Below, one piece after another: positions 34,317-43,927 of a stretch of DNA of 64,000 bases. Made by a program: the position numbers and the translations under genes. Source of the stretch: Limnothrix sp. FACHB-406 (lineage in GTDB: Bacteria; Cyanobacteriota; Cyanobacteriia; CACIAM-69d). The stretch is taken from contig NZ_JACJSP010000019.1 in assembly GCF_014698235.1 (NCBI RefSeq), forward strand, positions 27,754-91,753, given 5' to 3'. The stretch's first letter is position 1; each line of letters opens with the position of its first letter. The notes under the pieces were generated by a model, which had not been told where the DNA came from, did no database searches, and saw nothing but the letters and a program-made list of their open reading frames with translations.

Positions 34317-36125
34317 TTAGAACCGGTAGGTGACGCTGAAATAGACTCCGGAATCTTGAGCATTGGAGCCGCGATCGTCCAAATCCACCAACGGCAGACC
34401 GTAATCTAAACGCACCAGAAAATCCGTGAAGGGTTCCCACAACAGTCCCGCTCCCGCACCGATCAGAAACCGCTGATCTGGGATGGAGTTGGGGTTGTTG
34501 TCATGGTTCCAAACATATCCCGCATCAATGAAGGGAGCCAGGGTGAGGGTGGGTGCGCCAGAGGAGTCGCGCAGCAGGGTAATGCGATCTTCCACGGACA
34601 GTCGAAAGCCGCTATCGCCCGATCGCACGTTTTGGCGGAACCCGCGCACGGACTGCCCCCCACCGATCACAAACTGCTGCGAGGCTAATAGCTCATCAAA
34701 GGCCAATTGCACATCCGCTTGCAGAATCAACAGATGGGTGGGATTCAGGCGCTGAATTCGCTGAACCGTGCCATTCCAGCTAAAAAACTGCCCGTCGGGG
34801 TCGTCGCCGTCGTTGGTGGTGGCATCAAACAGGCCGGTTCCTAGGTTGAACTGCGATCGCAACAACCAGGCCCCATTGGGGTCGCGGCGCAGGTAATCTT
34901 GCCCAAACCGCAACACGCTGGTGATGCTGCGGCCGTCTTCGTCGGGGCCAATGCCAAAGGGAAAGCCCACGTCATCAAACAGGAAGGTTTGGCCGCGCTG
35001 GTGACTGAATCCTAGGGAAAGGGCAAATTCTTCGCGGGGCGATCGCACGAGGGGCTGGCGGTAAGTCACTTCATAAAGCTGGGATTTGCCGCGAATTCCC
35101 AATTCCGCAAACTGGGGCTGCACAATTTCGTTCCAGTTGGGCGAGAACCGAAACTGGATCGTGCCTTCCATGGGGTTCACGGGCAGACGATAGCCAAAAT
35201 CCAACACGTCGGCTCCGTCTTGCCAGGTGTGGCTGTAGCTGAAGCTGGCTTCATCGCCAATGCCCGTCAAGTTGCGATATTGCAGGGCAAGGATGCCGCG
35301 TTCGGAGCCAATACTGGGGGGTGAGTAGTTGTCGGTGCTGATGCTGCCGCGCAAGGCTTTGGCTTCGGTGACTCGGACGGTAAGGACGCTTTCGCCAGGA
35401 TCGTTGCCGGCTCGCAAGCTGGCCTCGATCGTCTCTAGCAGTGGATTCGCTTTCAGCAGCCGCAGTTGGTCTTCCAGGTGGGCGGCGTTGAGGGGGCGAC
35501 CGGCTCCCAGTTGAATGCGCGATCGCAGGTAGTTTTGGCTCAGGCGTTGGGTTCCTTCGATCCGAATATCTGAGAGATAGCCCTCAATAACGGCGATTTT
35601 GGCAATCCCATCGGGGCCGATCGTCTGTTCGGGCACGTAGGCGCGGGAGGTGAGATAGCCCGCGTCCAAATAGCGCTGGGTGATGCGGTCGGCCAGGGAT
35701 TGCAGTTCACTGAGGGTGAGTTCGCGGCCCTCGCTGGGTTGGGTCAGGGCGGCCAGTTCGGCGGCCGAGAGCCAGGTGCTGCCTTCCACCACAATTCGCT
35801 TCACCAAAAAGCGGGGCGCATTGGGATCCAAGGGCTGGGGTGGCGTAATCGGGTTGGGCGAGTCGATCGCGGGGAGATCGCCTGGCAGGGGTTGCAGCGG
35901 GTCTGGGCCCGTTTGGGGAAACCGATCGCGGTTGAGGTCGGGAACCGGGCGGGTGTCGGGGGGGAGTTGGGTCAGTCGTTGGGGCGTTTGGGCGGCTTCC
36001 GGCTCGATCGCCCAACCCGGCGCGATCGGCCCCCACAGCCCCCCCGACCAGAGCAGAGATCCCAGGCCCTGGGCGATCGCAATTCGCCCTAACGCCGTCT
36101 TCACGTTCGTCCGTTTTGTTGCCAT
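34317..36125 (-). CDS. TpsB/ShlB-FhaC-type outer-membrane transporter
   Basis: Two-partner-secretion or Omp85-like outer-membrane transporter, about 602 residues. After an N-terminal export segment and a Pro-rich linker come two POTRA-like domains (FLVKRIVVEGSTWLSAAELAAL..., YLSDIRIEGTQRLSQNYLRSRIQLGAGRPLN) and a 16-strand-type barrel with VIGGGQSVRGFRQN, the conserved L6 region (VRGF/Y). It ends SGVYFSVTYRF, with terminal Phe. The start ATG 36125 is preferred; a TTG extends to 36167. A TpsA substrate gene is not adjacent; in cyanobacteria orphan TpsB-like proteins occur and some are cell-envelope channels. Confidence 0.9.
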   Translation of the reverse strand: MATKRTNVKTALGRIAIAQGLGSLLWSGGLWGPIAPGWAIEPEAAQTPQRLTQLPPDTRPVPDLNRDRFPQTGPDPLQPLPGDLPAIDSPNPITPPQPLDPNAPRFLVKRIVVEGSTWLSAAELAALTQPSEGRELTLSELQSLADRITQRYLDAGYLTSRAYVPEQTIGPDGIAKIAVIEGYLSDIRIEGTQRLSQNYLRSRIQLGAGRPLNAAHLEDQLRLLKANPLLETIEASLRAGNDPGESVLTVRVTEAKALRGSISTDNYSPPSIGSERGILALQYRNLTGIGDEASFSYSHTWQDGADVLDFGYRLPVNPMEGTIQFRFSPNWNEIVQPQFAELGIRGKSQLYEVTYRQPLVRSPREEFALSLGFSHQRGQTFLFDDVGFPFGIGPDEDGRSITSVLRFGQDYLRRDPNGAWLLRSQFNLGTGLFDATTNDGDDPDGQFFSWNGTVQRIQRLNPTHLLILQADVQLAFDELLASQQFVIGGGQSVRGFRQNVRSGDSGFRLSVEDRITLLRDSSGAPTLTLAPFIDAGYVWNHDNNPNSIPDQRFLIGAGAGLLWEPFTDFLVRLDYGLPLVDLDDRGSNAQDSGVYFSVTYRF

Positions 36126-36418
36126 AGCCCGTGTCACCGTCTGCGCTAAGTACTGTGCCGCCGTCAACCATCATCGCGATTTTGACATGCGGCTTAGTAA
36201 TTGCCTAGCGATGGATCCTCACGGATCCTGCGTGATTCTAACGATTGACGGTGATGGGCGTTTTTGTCGGTTTTTGGGCATTTTTCGACAATAGGAGGGG
36301 TGATTTTCTCCAAGTTTCTGGATCGGTTCTAAAAATTCACCTGATCCATCAAATTGGCGAATTTAATTCAAAAACCCAATCATCTTGCCCTGGCTTTTGA
36401 TATCCCTTGGGGACTGGT

Positions 36419-37531
36419 TTATGGCGCTGGGAATGGTTCGACTTCGGCTCCAACTTCGGCTTCTTCTAGCACTTGCAAGCGCACAACCCGATCGCCCCCA
36501 CCGGCCAGGGGAACGCTGACTTGCTCGCTGGAAAGAGTTCCCAGACAGCTAATCAGGTTGCGGAGGTGGGGGGTGCTGGCTCCGCTATCTACCCAAAGCC
36601 GATCGGCCAGGTCGCGCACCCGTTTCCAACTGCTGTAGGTTTTGGCGATCGCCTGTTCCAGTTGAGCTGCCTGGTTCACCAAGTCCGCCGCCAAATTCAA
36701 GCTACCGAGCCGCAGGGCTTCCTCCAGAGCCTGTTCTAGATCCAGTTCCGGGCGATCGAGTGCCGCAACTCGCGTGGCTGCATCCAAATATCGCGCCAAA
36801 AATTTCGCTTGGGCCGTGGCCTGTTTCACCGTTTCCTTATCCGGTTGGTCTTCAATTTCCTCGCGCAGGGCCACCTGATGCACCTCGGGTAGCTTTTCCA
36901 TTTCCCGCACCAGGGGCGCAAGGTAGCGGGCCGGCAGGGAATGCTCGGCGGCTTTGATGCGAATGTTTTCGGGCAACAGTTCGGAGGTGGCGGCCTGCCA
37001 CTCATCTGTGAGGCGACGAACGGTGTTGGTGGCGATTCGATCGCCCTGATGAGCCGCGGCCACCACCATGTGTTGCACTTCGGCGGGGGCTTTGGCCGTG
37101 GCCACAAAGGCACGCTTGCTGAAGTGGCGAAGGGTTTCCGGTTCCAGCGCGTCTTGATCCATCAGTCGATCGGCGCTGTCGGCCAGCTCAATCAGGCTAT
37201 AGGCTTGACTTTTGCTGATTTCACGATCCTTCAGCCAGTTCAGGAAGCCCGTGCCCCGGCCATCACCGCTGCGTTTTTCCCGATCGCGCACAATCCGCAA
37301 AATCCGTCCCCGCCAAATATCCGTTTGCAGGTCGAAGCGATCGCAAACGCGCCAGGCATTGTCAATTTGGATTTGGAAATCGCTGAAGCTGATTTTGTCG
37401 TCTTCCGGATCCGGCAACTGCAAACTCAGATCCGTGGGTGGCTCCAAATCCTCGGTGGTTAGGGGCGGGCGGGCCACCGGCTCGATCGCGTCGGGGGCCA
37501 AGTCGGCGGGCATTGCATCGGGATAGTCCAT
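36419..37531 (-). CDS. Conserved protein of unknown function
   Basis: About 370 residues. The region ~55-200 has a regular helical pattern (SFSDFQIQIDNAWRVCDRFDLQTDIWRGRILRIVRDREKR, LNWLKDREISKSQAYSLIELADSADRLM), recalling the helix-turn-helix of ParB/KfrA-like proteins. LPENIRIKAAEHSLPARYLAPLVREMEKLP is another well-structured segment. I believe it is a widespread cyanobacterial protein but cannot name its function. The frame is open to 37696 inside cofH; ATG 37531, 31 bp past the cofH stop, is the likely start. It follows cofH on the same strand and may be co-transcribed. Confidence 0.75.
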   Translation of the reverse strand: MDYPDAMPADLAPDAIEPVARPPLTTEDLEPPTDLSLQLPDPEDDKISFSDFQIQIDNAWRVCDRFDLQTDIWRGRILRIVRDREKRSGDGRGTGFLNWLKDREISKSQAYSLIELADSADRLMDQDALEPETLRHFSKRAFVATAKAPAEVQHMVVAAAHQGDRIATNTVRRLTDEWQAATSELLPENIRIKAAEHSLPARYLAPLVREMEKLPEVHQVALREEIEDQPDKETVKQATAQAKFLARYLDAATRVAALDRPELDLEQALEEALRLGSLNLAADLVNQAAQLEQAIAKTYSSWKRVRDLADRLWVDSGASTPHLRNLISCLGTLSSEQVSVPLAGGGDRVVRLQVLEEAEVGAEVEPFPAP

Positions 37532-37562
37532 GGGGGTGCGGGCGATCGCAACAGCCGGATCA

Positions 37563-38801
37563 TTATGCGGCCGATCGGGAAGGATCGATCGCCCTGTCGA
37601 TGGCTGGATCAGTTGTCCCATTGATTGGGCCGTCGATCGCCTCATAGAGGGTGTCCCGTTGGCGAGCCGGTCGGCCCAAGGCAGCGATCGCCCCACGCAA
37701 ATCCTCCGGGCTTTGGCAAGTCCCGCCCGTGGCTCCGGCCATGGTGGTGATGTGCTCTTCCATCAGGGTTCCGCCCAAATCATTGCAACCCCAGCGCAGG
37801 GCTTCGGTGGCTCCCGCCAGACCCAACTTCACCCAACTGGGCTGGTGGTTGGCAATCACCGGGCCCAGGTATAGCCGCGCCACGGCCATCAAAATCAGGG
37901 CATCGATCAGAATTGGTTGATCGCGGCCCACCCGTCGCCGCAAGGTCGGTGGCGCATCCTGGCCCACAAAGGGCAGCAGAATAAACTCCGTGATGCCCCG
38001 ATCGCCCCGATCGCGCGATCGTTGCTGGAGCAATCGTAGGTGTTCCAAATGGGCGATTTGTTCAGCGGGGGTTTCAATGTGACCCGAGAGCAGGGTGCTG
38101 GTAGTGGGCAATCCCAGGCGATGGGCCGTTTCCACAATCTCCAACCAAGTGGCACTGTTGATTTTTTCCGGGCACAAAATCCGCCGCACCGAATCCACCA
38201 ACACCTCCGCCGCCGTGCCGGGCATTGACCCCACCCCCGCATCTCGCAGGGCCCCAATCACAGCCGCAAAGGACAGGCCATCTTCTCGGGCAATGAACTG
38301 CACTTCTTGGGGCGAAAAGGCGTGCAGATGCAGTTGGGGAAAGGTGTCTTTAATCGATCGCACCAGTTGCAAGTAGTAATCCAGCGATCGCCCCTGATAT
38401 TTCGCCTCGGGGTTCAGTCCCCCTTGCATACAAATTTCTGTGGCTCCCCGGGCCACCGCGTCGGCGGCTTTTTCCAAAATTTGCGCCCGATCGAGCCAAT
38501 AGGCCCCCGCCTGATCCGCATCCCGCCGAAACGCACAGAAATTGCAATGCTGCTCGCAGATATTGGTGAAATTAATATTTCGGTTGATCACGTAAGTGAC
38601 TGTTTCGCCCGCTTGCCGTTGCCGAAGCTGATCCGCCACCGATCGCAGTCGATCGCGCGGGGCCGAATCCTTGGATTGATAGGCCGTTTCCAGCAACACC
38701 AACCCTTCAGAGGGCGACAACAACGCACCGGCCAAAGCCCGTTCCAAGGCCTGGTCAAATGCTGCCAACTGGGCGGGGGATGGGGCGATCGAAGCCATCA
38801 T
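37563..38801 (-). CDS. cofH: F0 synthase subunit CofH (radical SAM)
   Basis: Radical SAM enzyme that couples 5-amino-6-ribitylaminouracil with tyrosine, the first radical step to the deazaflavin F0. In cyanobacteria F0 serves as antenna of DNA photolyase. About 412 residues. The cluster motif is C-x3-C-x2-C in [15 protein letters not shown], then [10 protein letters not shown] and LHAFSPQEV, which are CofH hallmarks. ATG 38801 or 38798 is used rather than an upstream TTG (38819). CofG, the partner, is not adjacent. Confidence 0.93.
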   Translation of the reverse strand: MMASIAPSPAQLAAFDQALERALAGALLSPSEGLVLLETAYQSKDSAPRDRLRSVADQLRQRQAGETVTYVINRNINFTNICEQHCNFCAFRRDADQAGAYWLDRAQILEKAADAVARGATEICMQGGLNPEAKYQGRSLDYYLQLVRSIKDTFPQLHLHAFSPQEVQFIAREDGLSFAAVIGALRDAGVGSMPGTAAEVLVDSVRRILCPEKINSATWLEIVETAHRLGLPTTSTLLSGHIETPAEQIAHLEHLRLLQQRSRDRGDRGITEFILLPFVGQDAPPTLRRRVGRDQPILIDALILMAVARLYLGPVIANHQPSWVKLGLAGATEALRWGCNDLGGTLMEEHITTMAGATGGTCQSPEDLRGAIAALGRPARQRDTLYEAIDGPINGTTDPAIDRAIDPSRSAA

Positions 38802-38968
38802 AGGGGAAGCCAAACGCAACGATCGCCAGTTTAAGGGCTAATCAACGGATGGCTAAAGATGGCTAATTTCAAGGCGATCGCCCAGGGCCAGAGCAGCGCA
38901 ACCGCTCCACCATGTCGAACTCGCCCAAGATTGCACCCAAAATTTCGCCCCATCAAGCGGCCTTGACC

Positions 38969-40153
38969 CTAGCGCGTGGCTTCCGGCGGAGCAATGAAAG
39001 AGTCCAGGGTTTCGGCCTCGGTGGCGGGAGCAGATTGGGGCTGGTCGGCCTTGGTGGGCGGAGACACCACCGCTTCGCGATCGAGAATCACCGGCTTGAG
39101 CGGTTGCGAGCTGGCACCAGGAGCCGCGTGGGAAACCCAAGCCAACCCACTGGCCACCATCACCCCATAGCCCGCGTAGAGATGCCAAGGCTTCAGTTCC
39201 AAAGCAGGGTTGGTGTTGCGATCGCGCTGCGACCAATCGGGAACCACCGCCACCGATTCTGTGCGGGGCAACGCGGCCGCCAATGCCTTGCCATCCAGGC
39301 CCAACGCTTCCGCCATCCGCTGCACAAAACCACGCACATAAATCTGCTCCGGTAAGCGGCTCAGGTCGCCGGACTCGATTGCCTGTAAATGGCGCAAAGG
39401 AATGTGGGTGCGCACATGGATTTGTTCCAAGTTGAAGCCCAACTGTTGCCGAACCTCGGCCAAGGTGCGACCCATGGCCCGCAAACTCTCATCCCAATCC
39501 ATTGGATCCATCTCCGGTAGGGTAATGGCGACGACCGATCGGGGATTGCTCAGGGAACTGCTCAAGGGTCTGGGCGCTGCATCGTTGAGCGGTGAATGAT
39601 TCAGTCCCGAGTGATTCGGCCCTGAATGATTCAGCCCTGAATCGCTCAAATCTGCATCATTTAGCCTTGACCCGTTTAACCCTGCCTTCCGGGGCGCTTT
39701 GCCCTGGGGTGTGGCATCAATGATCGGCTGCTGGGTAGCGGTGTTCTGGTAATCCGGCGTGGCCCAAGTTCCTTCAAACACGTTCATCAACAACTCAGGC
39801 AAATCAAAAGGGTTGTCAGTGGGAGCCGGAACCATAGCGGGATCCGGCCAAAGACCAATCGCCCCGGCCTGTTGGCGGGCGATCGCTAAACCGGCGGCCG
39901 GGGTCATTGGCTCTTGCAGGGCGATCGGCACAGCCATCGACTGGCTACGGCGCAATGCAAGCCGCGCCGCCTCTCGGCCCACCGTCACCAACGCTCGCCG
40001 CGCCGCCTCCGCCGATTCACCCAACAAATCCTGCAAGGAGGCGATCGCCTGCTGATAAACCAAACTGCGCGTTAGTTCCGCTTCAATTTGCCCCAACAAA
40101 ACATCCGTTGGTTGGGTATCTGGTAACCCTGGCGGTGTGGCTTGAGCAAGCAT
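38969..40153 (-). CDS. RodZ-like helix-turn-helix membrane protein
   Basis: A 394-residue protein. Residues ~235-310 are a Cro/XRE-type helix-turn-helix of the RodZ family (LAEVRQQLGFNLEQIHVRTHIPLRHLQAIESGDLSRLPEQIYVRGFVQRMAEALGLD). A hydrophobic segment at ~330-350 (LYAGYGVMVASGLAWVSHAA) follows. The N-terminal ~130 residues form an Ala-rich helical region of unknown fold. Between lies a repetitive Asn/Ser/Gly/His stretch (SDSGLNHSGPNHSGLNHS), encoded by ~15-bp DNA repeats near 39590-39670. RodZ proteins link the cytoskeletal MreB to cell shape (family knowledge); the periplasmic domain is short here. Confidence 0.83.
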   Translation of the reverse strand: MLAQATPPGLPDTQPTDVLLGQIEAELTRSLVYQQAIASLQDLLGESAEAARRALVTVGREAARLALRRSQSMAVPIALQEPMTPAAGLAIARQQAGAIGLWPDPAMVPAPTDNPFDLPELLMNVFEGTWATPDYQNTATQQPIIDATPQGKAPRKAGLNGSRLNDADLSDSGLNHSGPNHSGLNHSPLNDAAPRPLSSSLSNPRSVVAITLPEMDPMDWDESLRAMGRTLAEVRQQLGFNLEQIHVRTHIPLRHLQAIESGDLSRLPEQIYVRGFVQRMAEALGLDGKALAAALPRTESVAVVPDWSQRDRNTNPALELKPWHLYAGYGVMVASGLAWVSHAAPGASSQPLKPVILDREAVVSPPTKADQPQSAPATEAETLDSFIAPPEATR

Positions 40154-40490
40154 GAAATCCCCTCCTGGCTGGCTGATCTACTGCTTCCAGTCAGTGGGGC
40201 CAGTTTCAGGAGAATTTCCAGGCGAGCAGGTTAAATAACGGCAATTGCGAACGGAGTTCGTCAAGGTTGATGTAGCAACCGCTACTGTTTTTCCGCATCC
40301 CTGCGCCGCTGTGATGCTTCAAACCGCCGAAACGGCCGTCAGCGGGTGGGGGGTTGATCAACCGGATCGGGGTTATTCAACGGTTACCGATGCCTCGCAA
40401 GCTGGCCGATCGATTCGCAATAGTGGCCCGTGGATCCTGTGTTTCAAGTTTGTTGTTTCGAGTTTGTCTTGATTTCTCAGGCTGCCACTT
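40154..40490. other. Spacer between livH/natD and RodZ-like genes
   Basis: About 340 bp. The frame 40245-40472 (+) lacks a ribosome-binding site and family resemblance. I see no site I can name. Confidence 0.5.
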
Positions 40491-41357
40491 TTAAGTTGTG
40501 CCCCGAAACAGACCTTGCGGCCGCACCAGCAGCACCAAAACCATCATCACCAAGGCCACAGCCATCTTGTATTCCGTGGGCAGCCAATAGGTGCTGACTT
40601 CCTGGGCAATCCCGATCGCCAGGCCACCCACGATCGCCCCGTAGGGATTGCCAATGCCGCCCAAAATTACCGAGGCAAACATCGGCACAATCAAAAACCA
40701 GCCCATGTTGGGTCGCACGGCCGTTAGCAGTCCATACATGCCGCCACCCAAAGCCGTCAGACCAGCGGCAATGATCCAAGTCCACAGCACCACCCAATCC
40801 ACGTTGATGCCGGTCACCCGTGCTAAGTCCACGTCATCGGCCACAGCCCGCATGGCCTTGCCGACCTTGGTGTTTTGCAGGAGGTAATGCAAACCGGCGA
40901 TCGCCAGGGCCGCCAAACCTACCACCACAATGTTGTAAAACTTGACCTTCAGCCCCCACAGGTCAAAGGCAGCAACCACGGGCAGGTCATAGTTTTGGTT
41001 GTTGCCGCCCCAAATCAGGACGATCGCGTTACGAAGGAACAAGGCCACCCCGATCGAGATGATGATCAAGGTGGTGGAGTTGGCCCGGCGTTGGCGCATG
41101 GGTTGCCAAATCGCCACTTCGCTCAGCAGGGACACGCCAATGGTTCCCACGGCTCCGAGGGCGATCGCCAGCCAAATATTTACCCCCGCGCTGTTGGCGA
41201 CCCAAGCCAGATAGGCTCCGAGGGTCATCAAGTCCCCATGGGCGAAGTTTGACAAGCGCAAAATGCCGTAGGTGAGGGTTAAACCCACGGAGGCAAGGGC
41301 AATGATGCAGCCGACGGCGACCCCGTTAATTAGAAACTGAACCAGTTGCAGATCCAT
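40491..41357 (-). CDS. natD: Branched-chain/neutral amino acid ABC transporter permease (LivH/NatD)
   Basis: Inner-membrane permease of a HAAT-family importer, 288 residues with about eight membrane helices. Features: QFLINGVAVGCIIALASVGLTLTYGILRLSNFAHGDLMTLGAY (N-terminal LivH motif) and VKGKA-like NTKVGKAMRAVADDVDLARVTGINVDWVV (ATPase-contact loop). In cyanobacteria the N-I neutral amino acid system genes (natA-E) are scattered on the chromosome; the gene standing alone here fits NatD. A urea-transporter UrtB assignment is less likely without the other urt genes. Confidence 0.88.
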   Translation of the reverse strand: MDLQLVQFLINGVAVGCIIALASVGLTLTYGILRLSNFAHGDLMTLGAYLAWVANSAGVNIWLAIALGAVGTIGVSLLSEVAIWQPMRQRRANSTTLIIISIGVALFLRNAIVLIWGGNNQNYDLPVVAAFDLWGLKVKFYNIVVVGLAALAIAGLHYLLQNTKVGKAMRAVADDVDLARVTGINVDWVVLWTWIIAAGLTALGGGMYGLLTAVRPNMGWFLIVPMFASVILGGIGNPYGAIVGGLAIGIAQEVSTYWLPTEYKMAVALVMMVLVLLVRPQGLFRGTT

Positions 41358-41520
41358 GAGCGATCGAGGGCGATAATGCTAGGCTGGGCGACGGTTGCCA
41401 GTGTACCGCTTGGCCAAGCGTCTGGAAATTAGCTTGCGCCCCGGCCGCGCTCTTGGAGCGTGATTATTCAATGTGGTTTCAAGGCCATTTCAACGTCATT
41501 TTTAAGATTTTCAAGAGTCT

Positions 41521-41715
41521 ATGACACTGCAATTTACGGTTCCTAGCATGGCCTGTGCTTCCTGTGCGGCGGCCATTACCCGCGCGGTGCAAGAAGTGGA
41601 TCCCCAAGCGACGGTGCAGGGCGATCCGGCCACCAAGCAGGTGATTGTGGAAACCCAGTCGGCAGAAGGCACGATCCGCGAGGCGATCGAGGCGGCGGGC
41701 TTTCCAGTGAGCTAA
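41521..41715 (+). CDS. Atx1-like copper chaperone (HMA domain)
   Basis: A 64-residue heavy-metal-associated domain. The metal motif MxCxxC is M10-A-C12-A-S-C15. The sequence (MTLQFTVPSMACASCAAAIT, VDPQATVQGD, AIEAAGFPVS) closely resembles Synechocystis Atx1, which delivers Cu(I) to the CtaA/PacS ATPases for plastocyanin and cytochrome oxidase. No copper ATPase is adjacent. Starts directly at ATG 41521 after an AT-rich leader. Confidence 0.9.
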   Translation: MTLQFTVPSMACASCAAAITRAVQEVDPQATVQGDPATKQVIVETQSAEGTIREAIEAAGFPVS

Positions 41716-41829
41716 TCAATGGCTCATTGCTGACGGATGCGGCGAGCAGTGCGGGGCGATCGGGCGATCGGGATCGATCGATTAGCAATCATTGGCAATC
41801 AGTGGACTGGCGATCGGTAATTTGCAGTC

Positions 41830-43908
41830 ATGGCAAGAATTGGGGTGACAACGGTGCAGAGCAAGCAAGCACACAGTCGATCGAGCCGACGTGGCTATGG
41901 GCGATCGGGTCAGCAATTCGACTCAACAGGCTCGGGCCGCTGGTGGCTGGGCGTGGGTGGGGCGATCGTCCTGGGGTGGGGGGCAATGCCTGGCCTGGCC
42001 CAAACGGCTCCCCAACCCCGAATGCAAGCCGCTAGCCTGAAGTCCGTTGCACCGATCGCCTTACCCAGTGCAGCATCCGGGCCCATGGGTTCTGAGTCCG
42101 CCAATTCTGAATTAGCCGCTGAATTAGCAAAAGCATCTGAAAAACCCGCAAATTTTGGATCGATGGGTTCTGTGTCAAACGGTTCTGTGTCAAACGGTTC
42201 TGAACTCACCGGTTCCGAGTCCTTGAGCGAAGCCGATTCCCTGTTGCCGCTGTCGGTGATTGCCCAAGTGGCGGCCGGGGCGGAAACCAGCACCCAAATC
42301 ACGGTGAATGGCCGATCGATTCCCAACAGTTGGGCCAGTTGGGCCCGCTGGAGCGAGAACGGCCAAACCCGCATTGGCCTATCCGACGGGGCGATCGCCC
42401 AGTTGGTGGGGGCTGATTTGCTGGATACCAATGCGCCCGATCGCCAGCCAATTCAGTGGTTTTCGCCCATGCCCGTGACCCTGGCGGCTCGGCAAATTGG
42501 TGCTTTTCGCTATTTGGACATTACCGATTGGGCCCGCGATCGGGGGTGGCAGTTGCGGCCCAACGGCAGCACCCTGGACATCACCGCCGCCGTTTCCACC
42601 CTCCGCACCTTGCGCCAAGGCAATCAGGCTTGGGGCCCGCGCTATGTGTTGGACTTCGATCGGCCCACGGCGGTGCAACTGGAAGAAGACGGCAGCACCC
42701 TGATCGTGGCCCTCGATGCCCGATCGGCCCTGCCGCCCAACAGCAGCACCCTCGACATCACCGCCGCCGGAAACCGCACCATCATCCGGATTCCCATTCC
42801 CAGCGGATCGCGGCCCAGGGCGTTCACCCTGGTGCAGCCCGATCGACTGGTGATTGATCTGCGGCCCGATTGGCTCCCCAGCCGCTCGATCGCCTGGGCC
42901 AACGGTCTCACCTGGCGGCAACAATACCTCAGCCTTGGGTCTGCCCGGTTTCCGGTGCAGTGGCTGGAGCTAAACCCGCGCCAACCGGGTCTGCGGCTGC
43001 GGCCCCTGCCGCCCAATGCGGCCGGCCAAACGGGCATTGCCCCCCTTGTGCAAACCATCCGCCAGTGGGAAGCGCCCGCTGGTATCAATGGCGGTTACTT
43101 CAACCGCAACACCCAACTGCCCTTGGGGGCCCTGCGGCGCGATGGCCGGTGGCTGTCGGGGCCGATCTTGGGTCGTGGGGCCGTGGGTTGGAATGATGCG
43201 GGGCAATTTTTGTTCGATCGCCTGCAACTGCGGGAGCAAATCAGCGCTGGCAGCCAAAATTGGACACTCACCACCCTCAACAGTGGCTACATCCAAGGGG
43301 GCATCGCTCGCTACACCAGCGATTGGGGCAGCAGCTACAAAACCCTCAGCGATGGGGAATTAGGCATTTTGGTGCAGGGCGATCGGGTGGCGCAACAGCT
43401 CACGGGGGGCCCGGCCGGCAGCAGCAATTTTCCGATTCCGGCCAATGGCTATCTGCTCGTGGCGCGATCGCTCTCCAGCGTGGCGGCGGCCCTGCCTGTG
43501 GGAACCACTGTGCGGTTACAAAGCAGCAGCAACCCTAGCGGCTTTGACGGCTTACCCCAGATTGTTGCCGCTGGCCCTTTGATGCTGCAAAACGGGCAAA
43601 TTGTCTTGGATGCCAAACGCGAAGGCTTCAGCGATGCCTTCATTGTGGAGTTGGCGGCACGCAGTGGCTTTGGACAAACGGCTGATGGTCGGTTGTTGGT
43701 GGTGGCTGTGCAAAATCGCGTGGGCGGTCGCGGCCCGTCGCTCTCGGAAATGGCGCAATTAATGCGGCAAATGGGGATTGTGAACGGGGTGAACCTCGAT
43801 GGCGGCAGTTCCACCACGTTGGTTGTGGGTGGGCGGATTGTCGATCGCCCGTCCCGCAGCGCGGCCCGAGTGCATGGTGCGCTGGGCATCTTCCTCAACA
43901 GCCCCTAG
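41830..43908 (+). CDS. Phosphodiester glycosidase-family protein (NAGPA domain)
   Basis: A 692-residue protein. Residues ~35-60 are an export segment (WWLGVGGAIVLGWGAMPGLAQ). Residues ~65-130 are a Ser/Asn/Gly-rich linker (SMGSVSNGSVSNGSELTGS). An AMIN-like beta domain (residues ~220-355; YVLDFDRPTAVQLEEDGSTLIVALDA) follows. The C-terminal ~300 residues are the phosphodiester glycosidase domain: GINGGYFNRNTQLPLGAL, MGIVNGVNLDGGSSTTLVVGG, ALGIFLN. Probably acts on a cell-wall or surface polymer; substrate unknown. Conserved in cyanobacteria. Confidence 0.88.
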   Translation: MARIGVTTVQSKQAHSRSSRRGYGRSGQQFDSTGSGRWWLGVGGAIVLGWGAMPGLAQTAPQPRMQAASLKSVAPIALPSAASGPMGSESANSELAAELAKASEKPANFGSMGSVSNGSVSNGSELTGSESLSEADSLLPLSVIAQVAAGAETSTQITVNGRSIPNSWASWARWSENGQTRIGLSDGAIAQLVGADLLDTNAPDRQPIQWFSPMPVTLAARQIGAFRYLDITDWARDRGWQLRPNGSTLDITAAVSTLRTLRQGNQAWGPRYVLDFDRPTAVQLEEDGSTLIVALDARSALPPNSSTLDITAAGNRTIIRIPIPSGSRPRAFTLVQPDRLVIDLRPDWLPSRSIAWANGLTWRQQYLSLGSARFPVQWLELNPRQPGLRLRPLPPNAAGQTGIAPLVQTIRQWEAPAGINGGYFNRNTQLPLGALRRDGRWLSGPILGRGAVGWNDAGQFLFDRLQLREQISAGSQNWTLTTLNSGYIQGGIARYTSDWGSSYKTLSDGELGILVQGDRVAQQLTGGPAGSSNFPIPANGYLLVARSLSSVAAALPVGTTVRLQSSSNPSGFDGLPQIVAAGPLMLQNGQIVLDAKREGFSDAFIVELAARSGFGQTADGRLLVVAVQNRVGGRGPSLSEMAQLMRQMGIVNGVNLDGGSSTTLVVGGRIVDRPSRSAARVHGALGIFLNSP

Positions 43909-43927
43909 GCGATCGGCGTTTTTGCCC

